A stretch of 64,000 bases of DNA from Phormidesmis priestleyi Ana (GTDB lineage Bacteria > Cyanobacteriota > Cyanobacteriia > Phormidesmidales > Phormidesmidaceae), in the NCBI GenBank assembly GCA_001314865.1, contig LJZR01000001.1, positions 248,001-312,000 of the forward strand, given 5' to 3'. Each line of letters opens with the position of its first letter. Position 1 is the first letter of the stretch. Positions 54,259 to 62,210 of this stretch are shown here, one piece after another. The position numbers and the translations under genes were made by a program. The notes under the pieces are model-generated. The model saw nothing but the letters and a program-made list of their open reading frames with translations. It did not search any database and had not been told where the DNA came from.

Positions 54259-55611
54259 ATGACGAAGTCTTTGCCTGTCACGACTCAGCTTGAGCCATCT
54301 GAAACCGACGCCTCAGCAGCCATTCCAGAGGTGCTGCCGGGTATTCAGCTCAGTCAGCAGCAGTGGCAAGCGTTGCAAGCACTAGAAGCATTTGTCCATA
54401 GCGACGAAAAAATATATCTACTCACGGGCTATGCAGGCACTGGCAAAACCACGCTGCTGCAAGCGCTCATTACCCGCTTGCAGCAGCAACACGACGGCAG
54501 ACCGATTGTGCTCACAGCCCTAAGCAACAAGGCGACCAAAGTGCTTCAGGCCATGGCCTATCGCTGGGGCTGCGAGGTAGACTGCATGACCTGCTGCAAG
54601 CTGCTAGGCCTCAAGCCCGTGATTGATAAGGAAACAGGCGGACAAAAGTTTGAGCCAGATCGCGATCGCAAAAATCTCACTACAGAATATGAGCTGGTCG
54701 TCGTAGACGAATGCTCAATGATCAATCAGGAAATGTGGACGCTGCTGGTGAACTCAGTTTCCCGCCTGACTGACGGCACAAAGCTTTTATTTGTAGGCGA
54801 CTCGGCTCAGCTGCCACCCGTTGGCGAAGCAGAAGCGCCCTGCTTTGAGCAAATTTTTTACCGCAGCGACCTCACAGAGGTCATTCGCTACGGCGGCGCC
54901 ATTGGCCTACTGGCTGAAGATGTTAGAACAAATTTAGATCGAACGGCCATGCCACGGGCTCAGAGCGATCGCAACGAAGCCAACACCGAAGGAATCTTCA
55001 CCCTACCGCAGCCGCAGTGGGAAAAGCTTATGCTACGCGCCTTTAAAAGCGACGCCTACGCGAAAAGCCCCGATCAGGTGCGCGTGCTTGCCTATACCAA
55101 CAACCGGGTCAACTACCTTAACAACAAAATTCGCGCGGCTATCTACGGTGACAAAGCCGCACGGTTCGTGTCCGGCGAACGCCTAATTGCCAAAAATGTA
55201 TGCCTTGGCAAAGACCGTATTTTGCTTCAAACTTCTGAAGAATGCCTAGTAATGGAAGCTTACCTAACTCGGTTTGAAGGCTGGCTAGTATGGGAGCTAG
55301 AAATCATCACCGAAGACGATCAGGAGCGCAAGCTAAGAATTTTGCACGAAGATGAACAGCAGCGCATGAAAGAATTGCTATCCGACTATTCCGAGAAAAA
55401 ACAGTGGATGGCCTTTTGGGACTACAAACAGCTTTTTCACGACGTTAGCTACGCCTATAGCCTCACTGTGCATAAAAGTCAGGGCTCCACTTTTCAAGAT
55501 GTTTTTGTTGATGTGCCCAACCTCATGCTCAATCGCAAAGTCATCGAGCGGAATCAGCTTTACTACGTAGCCTTTACTCGGGCTGCCAAACGATTGTTTT
55601 TGTGTCAATAA
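54259..55611 (+). CDS. RecD/Dda-like superfamily 1 DNA helicase
   Basis: 450 residues. Helicase motifs in order: I, LLTGYAGTGKTTLLQAL (about 55-70); Ia, LTALSNKATKVL; II, VVVDECSMIN; III, LLFVGDSAQLPPVGE; IV/V region, VRVLAYTNNRVNYLN; V and VI, LTVHKSQGSTFQDVFVD and LYYVAFTRAAKRLFL. This is the compact RecD2/phage Dda type of ATP-dependent 5'-3' helicase. It probably acts in repair or recombination; partner genes are not nearby. ATG at 54259; a 15-bp array follows the stop. Confidence 0.9.
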   Translation: MTKSLPVTTQLEPSETDASAAIPEVLPGIQLSQQQWQALQALEAFVHSDEKIYLLTGYAGTGKTTLLQALITRLQQQHDGRPIVLTALSNKATKVLQAMAYRWGCEVDCMTCCKLLGLKPVIDKETGGQKFEPDRDRKNLTTEYELVVVDECSMINQEMWTLLVNSVSRLTDGTKLLFVGDSAQLPPVGEAEAPCFEQIFYRSDLTEVIRYGGAIGLLAEDVRTNLDRTAMPRAQSDRNEANTEGIFTLPQPQWEKLMLRAFKSDAYAKSPDQVRVLAYTNNRVNYLNNKIRAAIYGDKAARFVSGERLIAKNVCLGKDRILLQTSEECLVMEAYLTRFEGWLVWELEIITEDDQERKLRILHEDEQQRMKELLSDYSEKKQWMAFWDYKQLFHDVSYAYSLTVHKSQGSTFQDVFVDVPNLMLNRKVIERNQLYYVAFTRAAKRLFLCQ

Positions 55612-55915
55612 GGCCCTATCGGTTAAACATTTGCCGGTTAAACATTTGCCGGTTAAACATTTGCCGATTGAACATTCGTTGCCTCTTCAGCCAAAATTCG
55701 GTCAATAGCCAACCAAAAAGCCAAAACACTGGCTTGCCCCACGCAGCGAGTCTAAGCGACTTGCATAGATCGACAAGTGCCCTCAATACCTGTGTAATCA
55801 AAAACCGTTGATGTAACTATTTATACTTGACCCGTTTATTTGGGCATCTTAAACCTGCGTTTAATCACACGTTTGACAACAGGTTTAACAACAACAACAG
55901 TTTTGGTCGGTCGCT
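55612..55915. other. Gene-less interval with a 15-bp array
   Basis: The first 70 bp are the tandem array at 55621-55680. The rest includes an AT-rich stretch with CTTGACCC (near 55828) and AACAGGTTTAACAACAAC before the next start codon, possibly promoter. Overlapping open frames on both strands across the array are products of the repeat. Confidence 0.65.
55621..55680. repeat. 15-bp tandem array after the helicase gene
   Basis: Three exact copies of GGTTAAACATTTGCC and a diverged fourth begin 10 bp after the helicase stop codon. Confidence 0.92.
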
Positions 55916-56710
55916 ATGGGTCAATATTCTCGAAGAACGCCCAACGCTCATCGCATGTTATTGAGAATGACATCTGAGCTGAGAGCCACATTTTCACCTA
56001 CCCAAATTGCGGCAATAGAAGACGCATTAGTGCCACATACCCATGTTATTGATATTCGCTTGCTGCTACCGCTATTGGGCAAAGGCGCCTATTTGGTTCT
56101 AGCAGCAGGCCCAAACCGACGAACCATCAGCCGCAAGTCAGCCCAGTCGTTGTCAAACCAAATACCCAACCAAATATCTAACCCAACATCCAACCAAACA
56201 CCAGAGACTACAGGCAATGTATTAGGCGACATGATTTTGCCAGGTGAATCATTCCAGAAAAGCCCCAACGCCTATCGCATGCTACAGCGAATACCGCGCG
56301 AGATTGGTGCGAGCTTCTCTCCTACGCAAATTCAAGCCATTGAAAACGCATTAATTCCTCGCACCCACCTAGTGGATGTTCGACTATCGTTACCCTTTTT
56401 AGGGAAAGGCGCCTATTTGGTTTTTGCCGCAGGGCCGAACAAAAGAGCGCACTATCGTGATTTACAAAATCGCAATCCCTTTGTCATGCCAGCAATCGGA
56501 GCTAGCGTTGCAGTCGGAACCGCTGTCATTGCTAGCCTGGTATACCTAAAAGGCAGCACACTACTAGCGGAGCCAGACCCGGTTTTTGCTGATGACGCCT
56601 TTCATCCTACGGTTGTCCCTTTTAAGAAAAATCGACAGGAATGCGTCAAGAGCAATCGTCAGTGGGTCGATAACGAATGCATTGATAAGATTCACGATCC
56701 TACCTTCTAG
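55916..56710 (+). CDS. Hypothetical protein with an internal domain duplication and a C-terminal Cys pair
   Basis: 264 residues. Residues 9-69 and 116-177 are two copies of one ~61-residue domain. Shared signatures are PNA-(H/Y)-RML-x-R at the start, then FSPTQI-x-AIE-x-AL, then D-(I/V)-RL-x-LP-(L/F)-LGKGAYLV-(L/F)-AAGPN-(R/K)-R. A Ser/Asn/Gln linker joins them. A single membrane helix (about 189-211) follows, then a short tail with two cysteines, Cys243 and Cys255 (C-x11-C), in a NRQWVDNEC context. The double domain is therefore probably cytoplasmic and the Cys tail on the other side. I do not recognise a named family. Confidence 0.75.
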   Translation: MGQYSRRTPNAHRMLLRMTSELRATFSPTQIAAIEDALVPHTHVIDIRLLLPLLGKGAYLVLAAGPNRRTISRKSAQSLSNQIPNQISNPTSNQTPETTGNVLGDMILPGESFQKSPNAYRMLQRIPREIGASFSPTQIQAIENALIPRTHLVDVRLSLPFLGKGAYLVFAAGPNKRAHYRDLQNRNPFVMPAIGASVAVGTAVIASLVYLKGSTLLAEPDPVFADDAFHPTVVPFKKNRQECVKSNRQWVDNECIDKIHDPTF

Positions 56711-56782
56711 GCATATTTTTAGGCATATATTTTTAGCTATATATGCTTTGATGGCGATGCTTTGATGGCGATGCTTTGATAT
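56708..56782. repeat. Short repeats at and after a stop codon
   Basis: Two imperfect copies of TAGGCATATTTTT-like sequence start at the TAG stop of the preceding gene (56708-56710). A separate 14-bp unit, GCTTTGATGGCGAT, is repeated twice with a partial third at 56745-56782. Confidence 0.75.
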
Positions 56783-56923
56783 CTTCCGTATCTTTGCTGA
56801 GTTTTCTTTTGTTTTAAGAAGACTTGGTAAAACCTGTTTGCGGTTAGTGCTAATCAAAGAACCCTATCAACACTCTTTCTCCAAATCCGGGAAAATTAGA
56901 GTTGTCAGATAGTGCCCAACATC

Positions 56924-58456
56924 ATGAACATTCCCCTACATCCGCAAATTCAGAGAACCTTGGCCGCCATCGTGGTAACTGATGCGGTGGGCTTTAGTCG
57001 GCATATGTCTCAGGATGAAGACCGAGCATTGGCGATGATTAATCGCGACCTTCAGCTCATTTCAGAGCTGTGTGAGTTCTTTGAGGGCCAAATTCTAAAA
57101 ACGGTAGGCGATGGGGTGCTGATGTATTTTGTCAGTGCGGTTCAGGCGGCGGCCTGCGCAGTAGAAATGCAGAAAACATTTGCTGGATTTGCCAGCATCG
57201 GACGGGTCAGCGAACATTTTACGCATCGGGTTGGCGTCCATTTAGGCGATATTTTTTTCAATCAGCAGGACATGATGGGCACGGGCGTGAATATTGCAGC
57301 CCGATTAGAGGCTGAGGCAAAACCGGGCGCAATTTGCATGTCTCAAGTGGTGTATGACGTTGTGAAGTCTCGGCTTGAGCTAGATGCCGTGTATGCGGGC
57401 GAGCTATCGCTTAAGAATATTGATGAAGCCGTTGCGGCGTATCATGTATGGCCGCTAGGCATACGTCAGTCGGTAGCGGCGGAAGAGGGCATGCGTGAGG
57501 AAACTACGGAGGCGATCGCCCCCCTTAGCCTTACACCTATCGGCGTTGCGCTCAAACGCCTAGACGAGCATCCTAACCGTCTCCGGATCAAAAAGCTTTT
57601 GTATGGTACGTACAAGTCTGTTTGGGAAAATAACGCAGCTGTTTTGGAGCGCGTTTCACTGAGAATGCTAGTAGAGTCACTTACAAACCGTAATTCATCG
57701 CACCAAGAATGCCGTAATAGCCTGTACCAAATCGTTGGCACACTGAATCGTCAGGAAGAATATACGCAAGTCGCCGAGGTCATCCTTGAGAGCCTAAAAC
57801 CGTTTTATGTAGAACTCGCGGCGGAGAATGTTGCCGTTTCAGCTGAGCCGGGATCTGAGCCTGAAGCTGGAACTGATGATAATTGTATTAGCGATGTAAC
57901 GGGGGCCTCTGTTTTTCTTCAGAATCCAGTGGAAGCGCTGTGCCAAGATATTGCAGATCAGCTTAATCATACTGCTGACCCAGTGCGAATGAAGAAGGTA
58001 CTGTTTTGCCTGTGCTACGACCGATGGGAAAATAATAGCAGCCATATTGCAGGCATCCAAACGGTCACACTTGTGAGGGAGCTACATTGCCAAATTACGA
58101 CCATTCAAAGTTTGCACAACAGGCTACGCACCATTTTGATACGGCTAAACCGCAAGGCAAAATATGCCCCTATTGCCAACCTTATTTTCAACGAATGTCG
58201 GATACTCTATCCTGATGGAGATAGCCCAATATCTCTGCCCGGATTGTTAGAAGTTGAAGATTCGGCAGGAGAAAATACACAAATCAATGCGATCAAAAGG
58301 CCCACGACACACTGGATGGTTGAAAAACAGTCTCAAGAGAATCTGAGCAAAGAGAATCTGGGCAAAGAGAATCCGAGCAAAGAGAATTTAGGTAATCTAT
58401 CAGCTACTACGCCGCCGCCTTTTTTAATGCGGCACTCTATCGCTTTTGGGAATTGA
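56924..58456 (+). CDS. Class III nucleotide cyclase with a duplicated C-terminal module
   Basis: 510 residues from ATG 56924; a GTG 12 bp upstream is the alternative. The catalytic domain (about 10-180) keeps both metal aspartates (VVTDAVGFS, Asp20; VGDGVLMYF, Asp63), a purine-site Lys59 and the transition-state pair GVNIAARLE (Asn123, Arg127), so activity is likely, probably adenylate cyclase. Residues 218-295 and 352-430 are two diverged copies of one ~78-residue helical module sharing R-x-KK-x-L, WENN, LV-x-x-L, LNR and a Y-x-x-(V/I)-A end. The C-terminal tail has a five-residue NLSKE-type repeat. No membrane helix is visible. Follows the double-domain protein on the same strand by about 210 bp. 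Confidence 0.87.
   Translation: MNIPLHPQIQRTLAAIVVTDAVGFSRHMSQDEDRALAMINRDLQLISELCEFFEGQILKTVGDGVLMYFVSAVQAAACAVEMQKTFAGFASIGRVSEHFTHRVGVHLGDIFFNQQDMMGTGVNIAARLEAEAKPGAICMSQVVYDVVKSRLELDAVYAGELSLKNIDEAVAAYHVWPLGIRQSVAAEEGMREETTEAIAPLSLTPIGVALKRLDEHPNRLRIKKLLYGTYKSVWENNAAVLERVSLRMLVESLTNRNSSHQECRNSLYQIVGTLNRQEEYTQVAEVILESLKPFYVELAAENVAVSAEPGSEPEAGTDDNCISDVTGASVFLQNPVEALCQDIADQLNHTADPVRMKKVLFCLCYDRWENNSSHIAGIQTVTLVRELHCQITTIQSLHNRLRTILIRLNRKAKYAPIANLIFNECRILYPDGDSPISLPGLLEVEDSAGENTQINAIKRPTTHWMVEKQSQENLSKENLGKENPSKENLGNLSATTPPPFLMRHSIAFGN
58337..58396 (+). repeat. 15-bp coding tandem repeat in the cyclase tail
   Basis: Four units of GAGAATCTGAGCAAA-like sequence encode NLSKE, NLGKE, NPSKE and NLGN. 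Confidence 0.9.
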
Positions 58457-58535
58457 CCGCTTTTGGGAATTGACCGCTTTTGGGAATGGACTGCTTTTGG
58501 GAATTGACCGCTTTTGGGAATGGACTGCTTTTGGT
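58441..58535. repeat. 17-bp tandem array containing the cyclase stop codon
   Basis: Five units of CGCTTTTGGGAATTGAC (two variants end in GGAC) and a partial sixth. The TGA stop of the cyclase gene (58454-58456) lies inside the first unit. The 17-bp unit is not a multiple of three. Confidence 0.93.
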
Positions 58536-58641
58536 AGAGAAGCATCTGACCATAGGCTCATTTCTTGAGGTTATTAGGATAAAATACCTAACTTGACCTG
58601 TAATAGCGGAGGTGAGCTGCGATGCAGCTTAAGGCGAGCGT

Positions 58642-59634
58642 ATGGCCATTCCCACAGTTTTTATCGATGGCGAAGCAGGTACGACCGGGCTACAAATTTA
58701 TCAGCGACTCGCTCAGCGTGATGATATCGAAGTTGTTAGCATTGACCCCGATAAGCGAAAAGATGCTAGTGAACGAGCCAAGCTGCTCAACAATGCCGAT
58801 ATCTCTATTTTATGCCTGCCGGATGACGCGGCTCGTGAGGCAGTTAGTTGGGTAACAAGCCCCACCGCCAGAATTTTAGATGCGAGTACCGCTTACCGTA
58901 CTGCACCAGACTGGGCCTATGGCTTTCCTGAGCTTAGGGCAGGTCAGCGCGATCGCATTGCAGGCTCTCACCGAGTGAGTAATCCAGGCTGCTACCCAAC
59001 CGGTTTTTTAGCGGTGGTATCGCCATTGGTGAGAGCCAAGCTGATCCCTACTGATTTCCCAATCACAGTAAACGCGATTTCTGGCTACTCGGGCGGCGGC
59101 AAAAAACTGATTGCTCAATACGAAGGGTTTCACACTGAGCAGGCTAATCAGACAGACCCACAGCAAGCAGAATCAGTCTCTCCTTACAGCCCATATGGCC
59201 TTAAGTTTGAGCACAAGCATGTCAAAGAGATGCAGACCTACGCAGAGCTAAGTCATGCACCCCTATTTGTTCCGGCAGTAGGAGATTTTGCACAGGGCAT
59301 GGTTGTACAGGTGCCTTTGCCGCTGTGGACCCTAGAGCAGCCGCCGACCGGAGAGCAGCTTCACCAGGCTCTAGTACAACATTACGAAGCAGAGGCCTTT
59401 GTGCAGGTGGCACCCTATGGCGATGTTAGCCAGCTTCGGGATGGCAATTTTTTAGAAGCTAAGAGTGCTAACGGCACCAACGAAGTTCAGCTGTCTGTAT
59501 TTGCCAATGACGATACCCAAGAAGCGCTGCTCGTCGCTAGGCTGGACAACTTGGGTAAGGGAGCCTCTGGTGCAGCCGTGCAAAATCTAAATATTATGCT
59601 GGGTTTGCCGGAGCACAGGGGACTGGTTGACTGA
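58642..59634 (+). CDS. argC: N-acetyl-gamma-glutamyl-phosphate reductase, type 2
   Basis: 330 residues. The start at 58642 is fixed by VFIDGEAGTTGLQIYQRL, the NADP loop that opens type 2 ArgC directly after Met. Catalytic cysteine in SNPGCYPTGF, then AISGYSGGGK. The short form without the extra N-terminal residues of type 1 enzymes is seen. It catalyses the third step of arginine synthesis, giving acetylglutamate semialdehyde. A perfect GGAGGTGAG site 7 bp before an ATG at 58622 is out of frame with argC; a weaker AAGG lies before the true start. Confidence 0.93.
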   Translation: MAIPTVFIDGEAGTTGLQIYQRLAQRDDIEVVSIDPDKRKDASERAKLLNNADISILCLPDDAAREAVSWVTSPTARILDASTAYRTAPDWAYGFPELRAGQRDRIAGSHRVSNPGCYPTGFLAVVSPLVRAKLIPTDFPITVNAISGYSGGGKKLIAQYEGFHTEQANQTDPQQAESVSPYSPYGLKFEHKHVKEMQTYAELSHAPLFVPAVGDFAQGMVVQVPLPLWTLEQPPTGEQLHQALVQHYEAEAFVQVAPYGDVSQLRDGNFLEAKSANGTNEVQLSVFANDDTQEALLVARLDNLGKGASGAAVQNLNIMLGLPEHRGLVD

Positions 59635-59732
59635 AGGGCTGCAATCTTTAACGGCAGACTAACAACGGATAGGCACTGGTCTAAAATGACGAGGTTGCTA
59701 TTATCTAGCGTGCTGCGCTGCGCTGTGTTGTG

Positions 59733-60122
59733 ATGGTTCAAGTAAAGATTACGGGCTGTACAAAGCATCTTAATGCTATTAAGGCTGAGCTTTCAGATAT
59801 TGTTCATGGCTGCTTACGCGATGCTATTGGTACGCCTGAGAATAAGAGATTTCAGAGATTTTTTCCAATGGAGCCAGAGAACTTTTACTATCCGGAAGAA
59901 CGCTCTGAGCAGTACACCATTATTGAAATTGTGATGTTTGAAGGGCGATCGGTGGCTACGAAAAAAAAGCTTACTCGGCTACTGTTTGAGCGAATTAATC
60001 AACAGTTGGAGATTGCGATCGCTGACATCGAAATCATTATGTTTGAACTACCGAAGCACAACTGGGGAATTCGCGGAATTCCAGGCGATGAGCTAGCACT
60101 GAACTATGTGGTAGAAGCATAG
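59733..60122 (+). CDS. Tautomerase-fold protein lacking Pro-1
   Basis: 129 residues from ATG 59733; a GTG one codon upstream is alternative. The sequence MVQVKITG starts a beta-alpha-beta tautomerase-like fold, with RFFPMEPENFYYP and TIIEIVMFEGRS-x-x-x-KK-x-L in each half and NWGIRGIPGDE near the end. Classical tautomerases need Pro directly after Met; here Val occupies it, so the usual catalytic base is missing. Substrate and activity are unknown. Confidence 0.8.
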   Translation: MVQVKITGCTKHLNAIKAELSDIVHGCLRDAIGTPENKRFQRFFPMEPENFYYPEERSEQYTIIEIVMFEGRSVATKKKLTRLLFERINQQLEIAIADIEIIMFELPKHNWGIRGIPGDELALNYVVEA

Positions 60123-60224
60123 TATCGGTCATTTTTACGTTTTCTTTTTCTCAGCGATACACTGTAATCAGACGTTGGCAGGAGATTGGCTGAGCGTTGT
60201 CAGGATGCGTTATTAAGGAAAAGT

Positions 60225-61745
60225 ATGACGGTCGGCATTTGGGTATTAGGCGATCAGCTATGGACTGGGCAGTCAGCACTTGCAAGCTGTCGGGCAAATC
60301 AAAAAAACACGCCAGTGATTTTGATTGAGTCGCTGCGCCATGCTAAGGAGCGGCGATACCATAAGCAAAAGCTGATTCTGATTTGGGCGGCGATGCGCCA
60401 CTTTGCTCGCGATCTGCAATCTGAGGGCTGGCAGGTCACTTACCAGATGGCTGAATCATTTGAAGCGCCGCTGAAGGCATGGATTGAGGCAAAGAGCATT
60501 GGTGAGCTAAGGGTGATGGAGCCTGCTGATAAACCCTTTTCCCAGTTTTTAAATGAGCTTGATCTGCCTTGTGAGATTGTTCAAACGCCGAATAATCATT
60601 TCCTGTGGACGACTCAAGACTTTGAAGATTGGGCTGCGTCACGAAAAAGTCTTTTGATGGAGTCGTTTTATCGGGAGGGGAGAAAGCGGCTAGGTGTGTT
60701 GGTGAATGGCAACAAGCCAGTGGGCGATCAGTGGAATTTTGACAAGGAGAATCGACAGCCGCCTAGGGGGAAGATTTCGCCACCTGCACCGCTCGCATTT
60801 GAGCCAGATGAAATAACGCAGGAAGTGATAGAGGCTGTGAATGCGGCTGATTTTGATACGTTTGGGCGTGCTGAACGGTTTGTATGGGCGGTGACGCGGC
60901 AGCAGGCGTTGGCTGTGCTGGATTATTTTGTGCGCGATCGCCTCACCACATTCGGTCCCTACCAGGATGCCATGGTCACTGGCGAAGACACCCTGTGGCA
61001 CTCTCTCCTCTCGCCTTATCTCAACATTGGTCTGCTACAGCCAATAGAAGTCATAACAGCAGTAGAGGAGGCTTACATTCAAGACAATCATCTGCCGCTG
61101 AACAGTGTAGAAGGCTTTATTCGGCAGGTTATGGGCTGGCGCGAGTACATGCGGGGCATTTACAACCATATGGATGATGACTATCCTTCTCGCAACTATT
61201 TTGAACATATCCATCCCCTTCCAGACTTTTTTTGGGATGGCGATACGCCAATGAACTGCCTCCATCAAACTATCGACACGCTAAAGCGCACAGGCTACGC
61301 TCACCATATTCAGCGTTTGATGATATTGGCAAATTTCTCTTTAATTGCTGGGCTTTCTCCTCAAGAAGTCGAAGATTGGTTTCATGCAGCTTTTATTGAT
61401 GGCTATGACTGGGTAATGCAAACCAATGTGATAGGCATGGGACTGTTTGCTGATGGCGGTGTATTGGCGACGAAGCCCTATGCGGCTAGCGCGAACTATG
61501 TGAATAAAATGAGCGACTATTGTAAGGGTTGCCAGTACGATAAAAAGGCACGGACTGGGGAGAATGCCTGCCCATTTAATTTCTTTTATTGGGACTTTTT
61601 AGACCGACATCGAGATAAGCTAAGCACCCAAGGGCGCATGAGCTTTATCCTTAAAAATTTAGACAAAATGTCGGATGATGAGTTGAACGAAATTCGACAG
61701 AGGGCAAAAGACTGGCATAGGGCTCAGTCGGGACTGAGCGTTTGA
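60225..61745 (+). CDS. Cryptochrome/photolyase of the FeS-BCP class (PhrB-like)
   Basis: 506 residues from ATG 60225, preceded by AAGGAAA; an upstream TTG is rejected. N-terminal antenna-type domain (WVLGDQLW, RYHKQKLILIWAAMRHFA) and C-terminal FAD-binding helical domain (QVMGWREYMRGIY, WFHAAFIDGYDWVMQTNVIGM). Four cysteines, Cys345, 433, 436 and 449, have the same spacing (88, 3, 13) as the 4Fe-4S ligands of Agrobacterium PhrB. FeS-BCP enzymes repair (6-4) photoproducts using blue light with FAD and a lumazine cofactor. Photorepair is therefore likely; signalling is the alternative. Confidence 0.93.
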   Translation: MTVGIWVLGDQLWTGQSALASCRANQKNTPVILIESLRHAKERRYHKQKLILIWAAMRHFARDLQSEGWQVTYQMAESFEAPLKAWIEAKSIGELRVMEPADKPFSQFLNELDLPCEIVQTPNNHFLWTTQDFEDWAASRKSLLMESFYREGRKRLGVLVNGNKPVGDQWNFDKENRQPPRGKISPPAPLAFEPDEITQEVIEAVNAADFDTFGRAERFVWAVTRQQALAVLDYFVRDRLTTFGPYQDAMVTGEDTLWHSLLSPYLNIGLLQPIEVITAVEEAYIQDNHLPLNSVEGFIRQVMGWREYMRGIYNHMDDDYPSRNYFEHIHPLPDFFWDGDTPMNCLHQTIDTLKRTGYAHHIQRLMILANFSLIAGLSPQEVEDWFHAAFIDGYDWVMQTNVIGMGLFADGGVLATKPYAASANYVNKMSDYCKGCQYDKKARTGENACPFNFFYWDFLDRHRDKLSTQGRMSFILKNLDKMSDDELNEIRQRAKDWHRAQSGLSV

Positions 61746-61870
61746 GCAACTCACAACTTTGGGAAGATGTCAGCGCTCGTTTATCCTTCTAATTTGCAAG
61801 TAAAGGCAGGACTAAAAATACGATCTAACTTAAAAGGCTAAGCAATACAGGTTAAGCGATTGGAGATATT

Positions 61871-62113
61871 ATGCAGCAGTTTACTCGCATCGTTTGCGAC
61901 CCGGCGGTGATGGATGGTCGCCCCTGCATTAGAGGAATTAAAGGAACGCAAATTGCGGTAAGCACTGTTTTGACGCTAATGGCGCAAGGGCGAAAAACAA
62001 CGGAGATTATGGCGGCCTATCCCCAGCTAGAACCTGCTGACCTTACCGAGATACTGGCCTATGCAGCGTGGCATGTAGATAGAATTATAGAGACGCCAGT
62101 ACGTCCTATGTAA
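61871..62113 (+). CDS. DUF433 family protein (solitary)
   Basis: 80 residues with the DUF433 pattern: IVCDPAVMDGRPCIRGIKGTQIAVSTVLTLMAQG, then AAYPQLEPADLTEILAYAAW. A GGAGA site precedes ATG. DUF433 proteins are often antitoxins paired with a DUF5615 PIN-like toxin; no such gene follows here (the next is the helicase on the other strand, about 100 bp away). A toxin partner may have been lost or never existed at this locus. Confidence 0.87.
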   Translation: MQQFTRIVCDPAVMDGRPCIRGIKGTQIAVSTVLTLMAQGRKTTEIMAAYPQLEPADLTEILAYAAWHVDRIIETPVRPM

Positions 62114-62210
62114 AAAGCGATCAAAAAGAAAATCAGACGCCGAGATTTCTCCATAAATCATAAATTAGGCTGTAAAGAGCTCTACCATCCTTGAACCGTT
62201 GGGCTCGGGT

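Noticed and set aside
58622-58855. 77-codon frame overlapping argC
   Set aside because: Encodes nothing recognisable; argC itself starts at 58642. Only its strong ribosome-binding site is notable.
62114-62210. Toxin partner for the DUF433 gene
   Set aside because: Only 97 bp are available and no frame is open.
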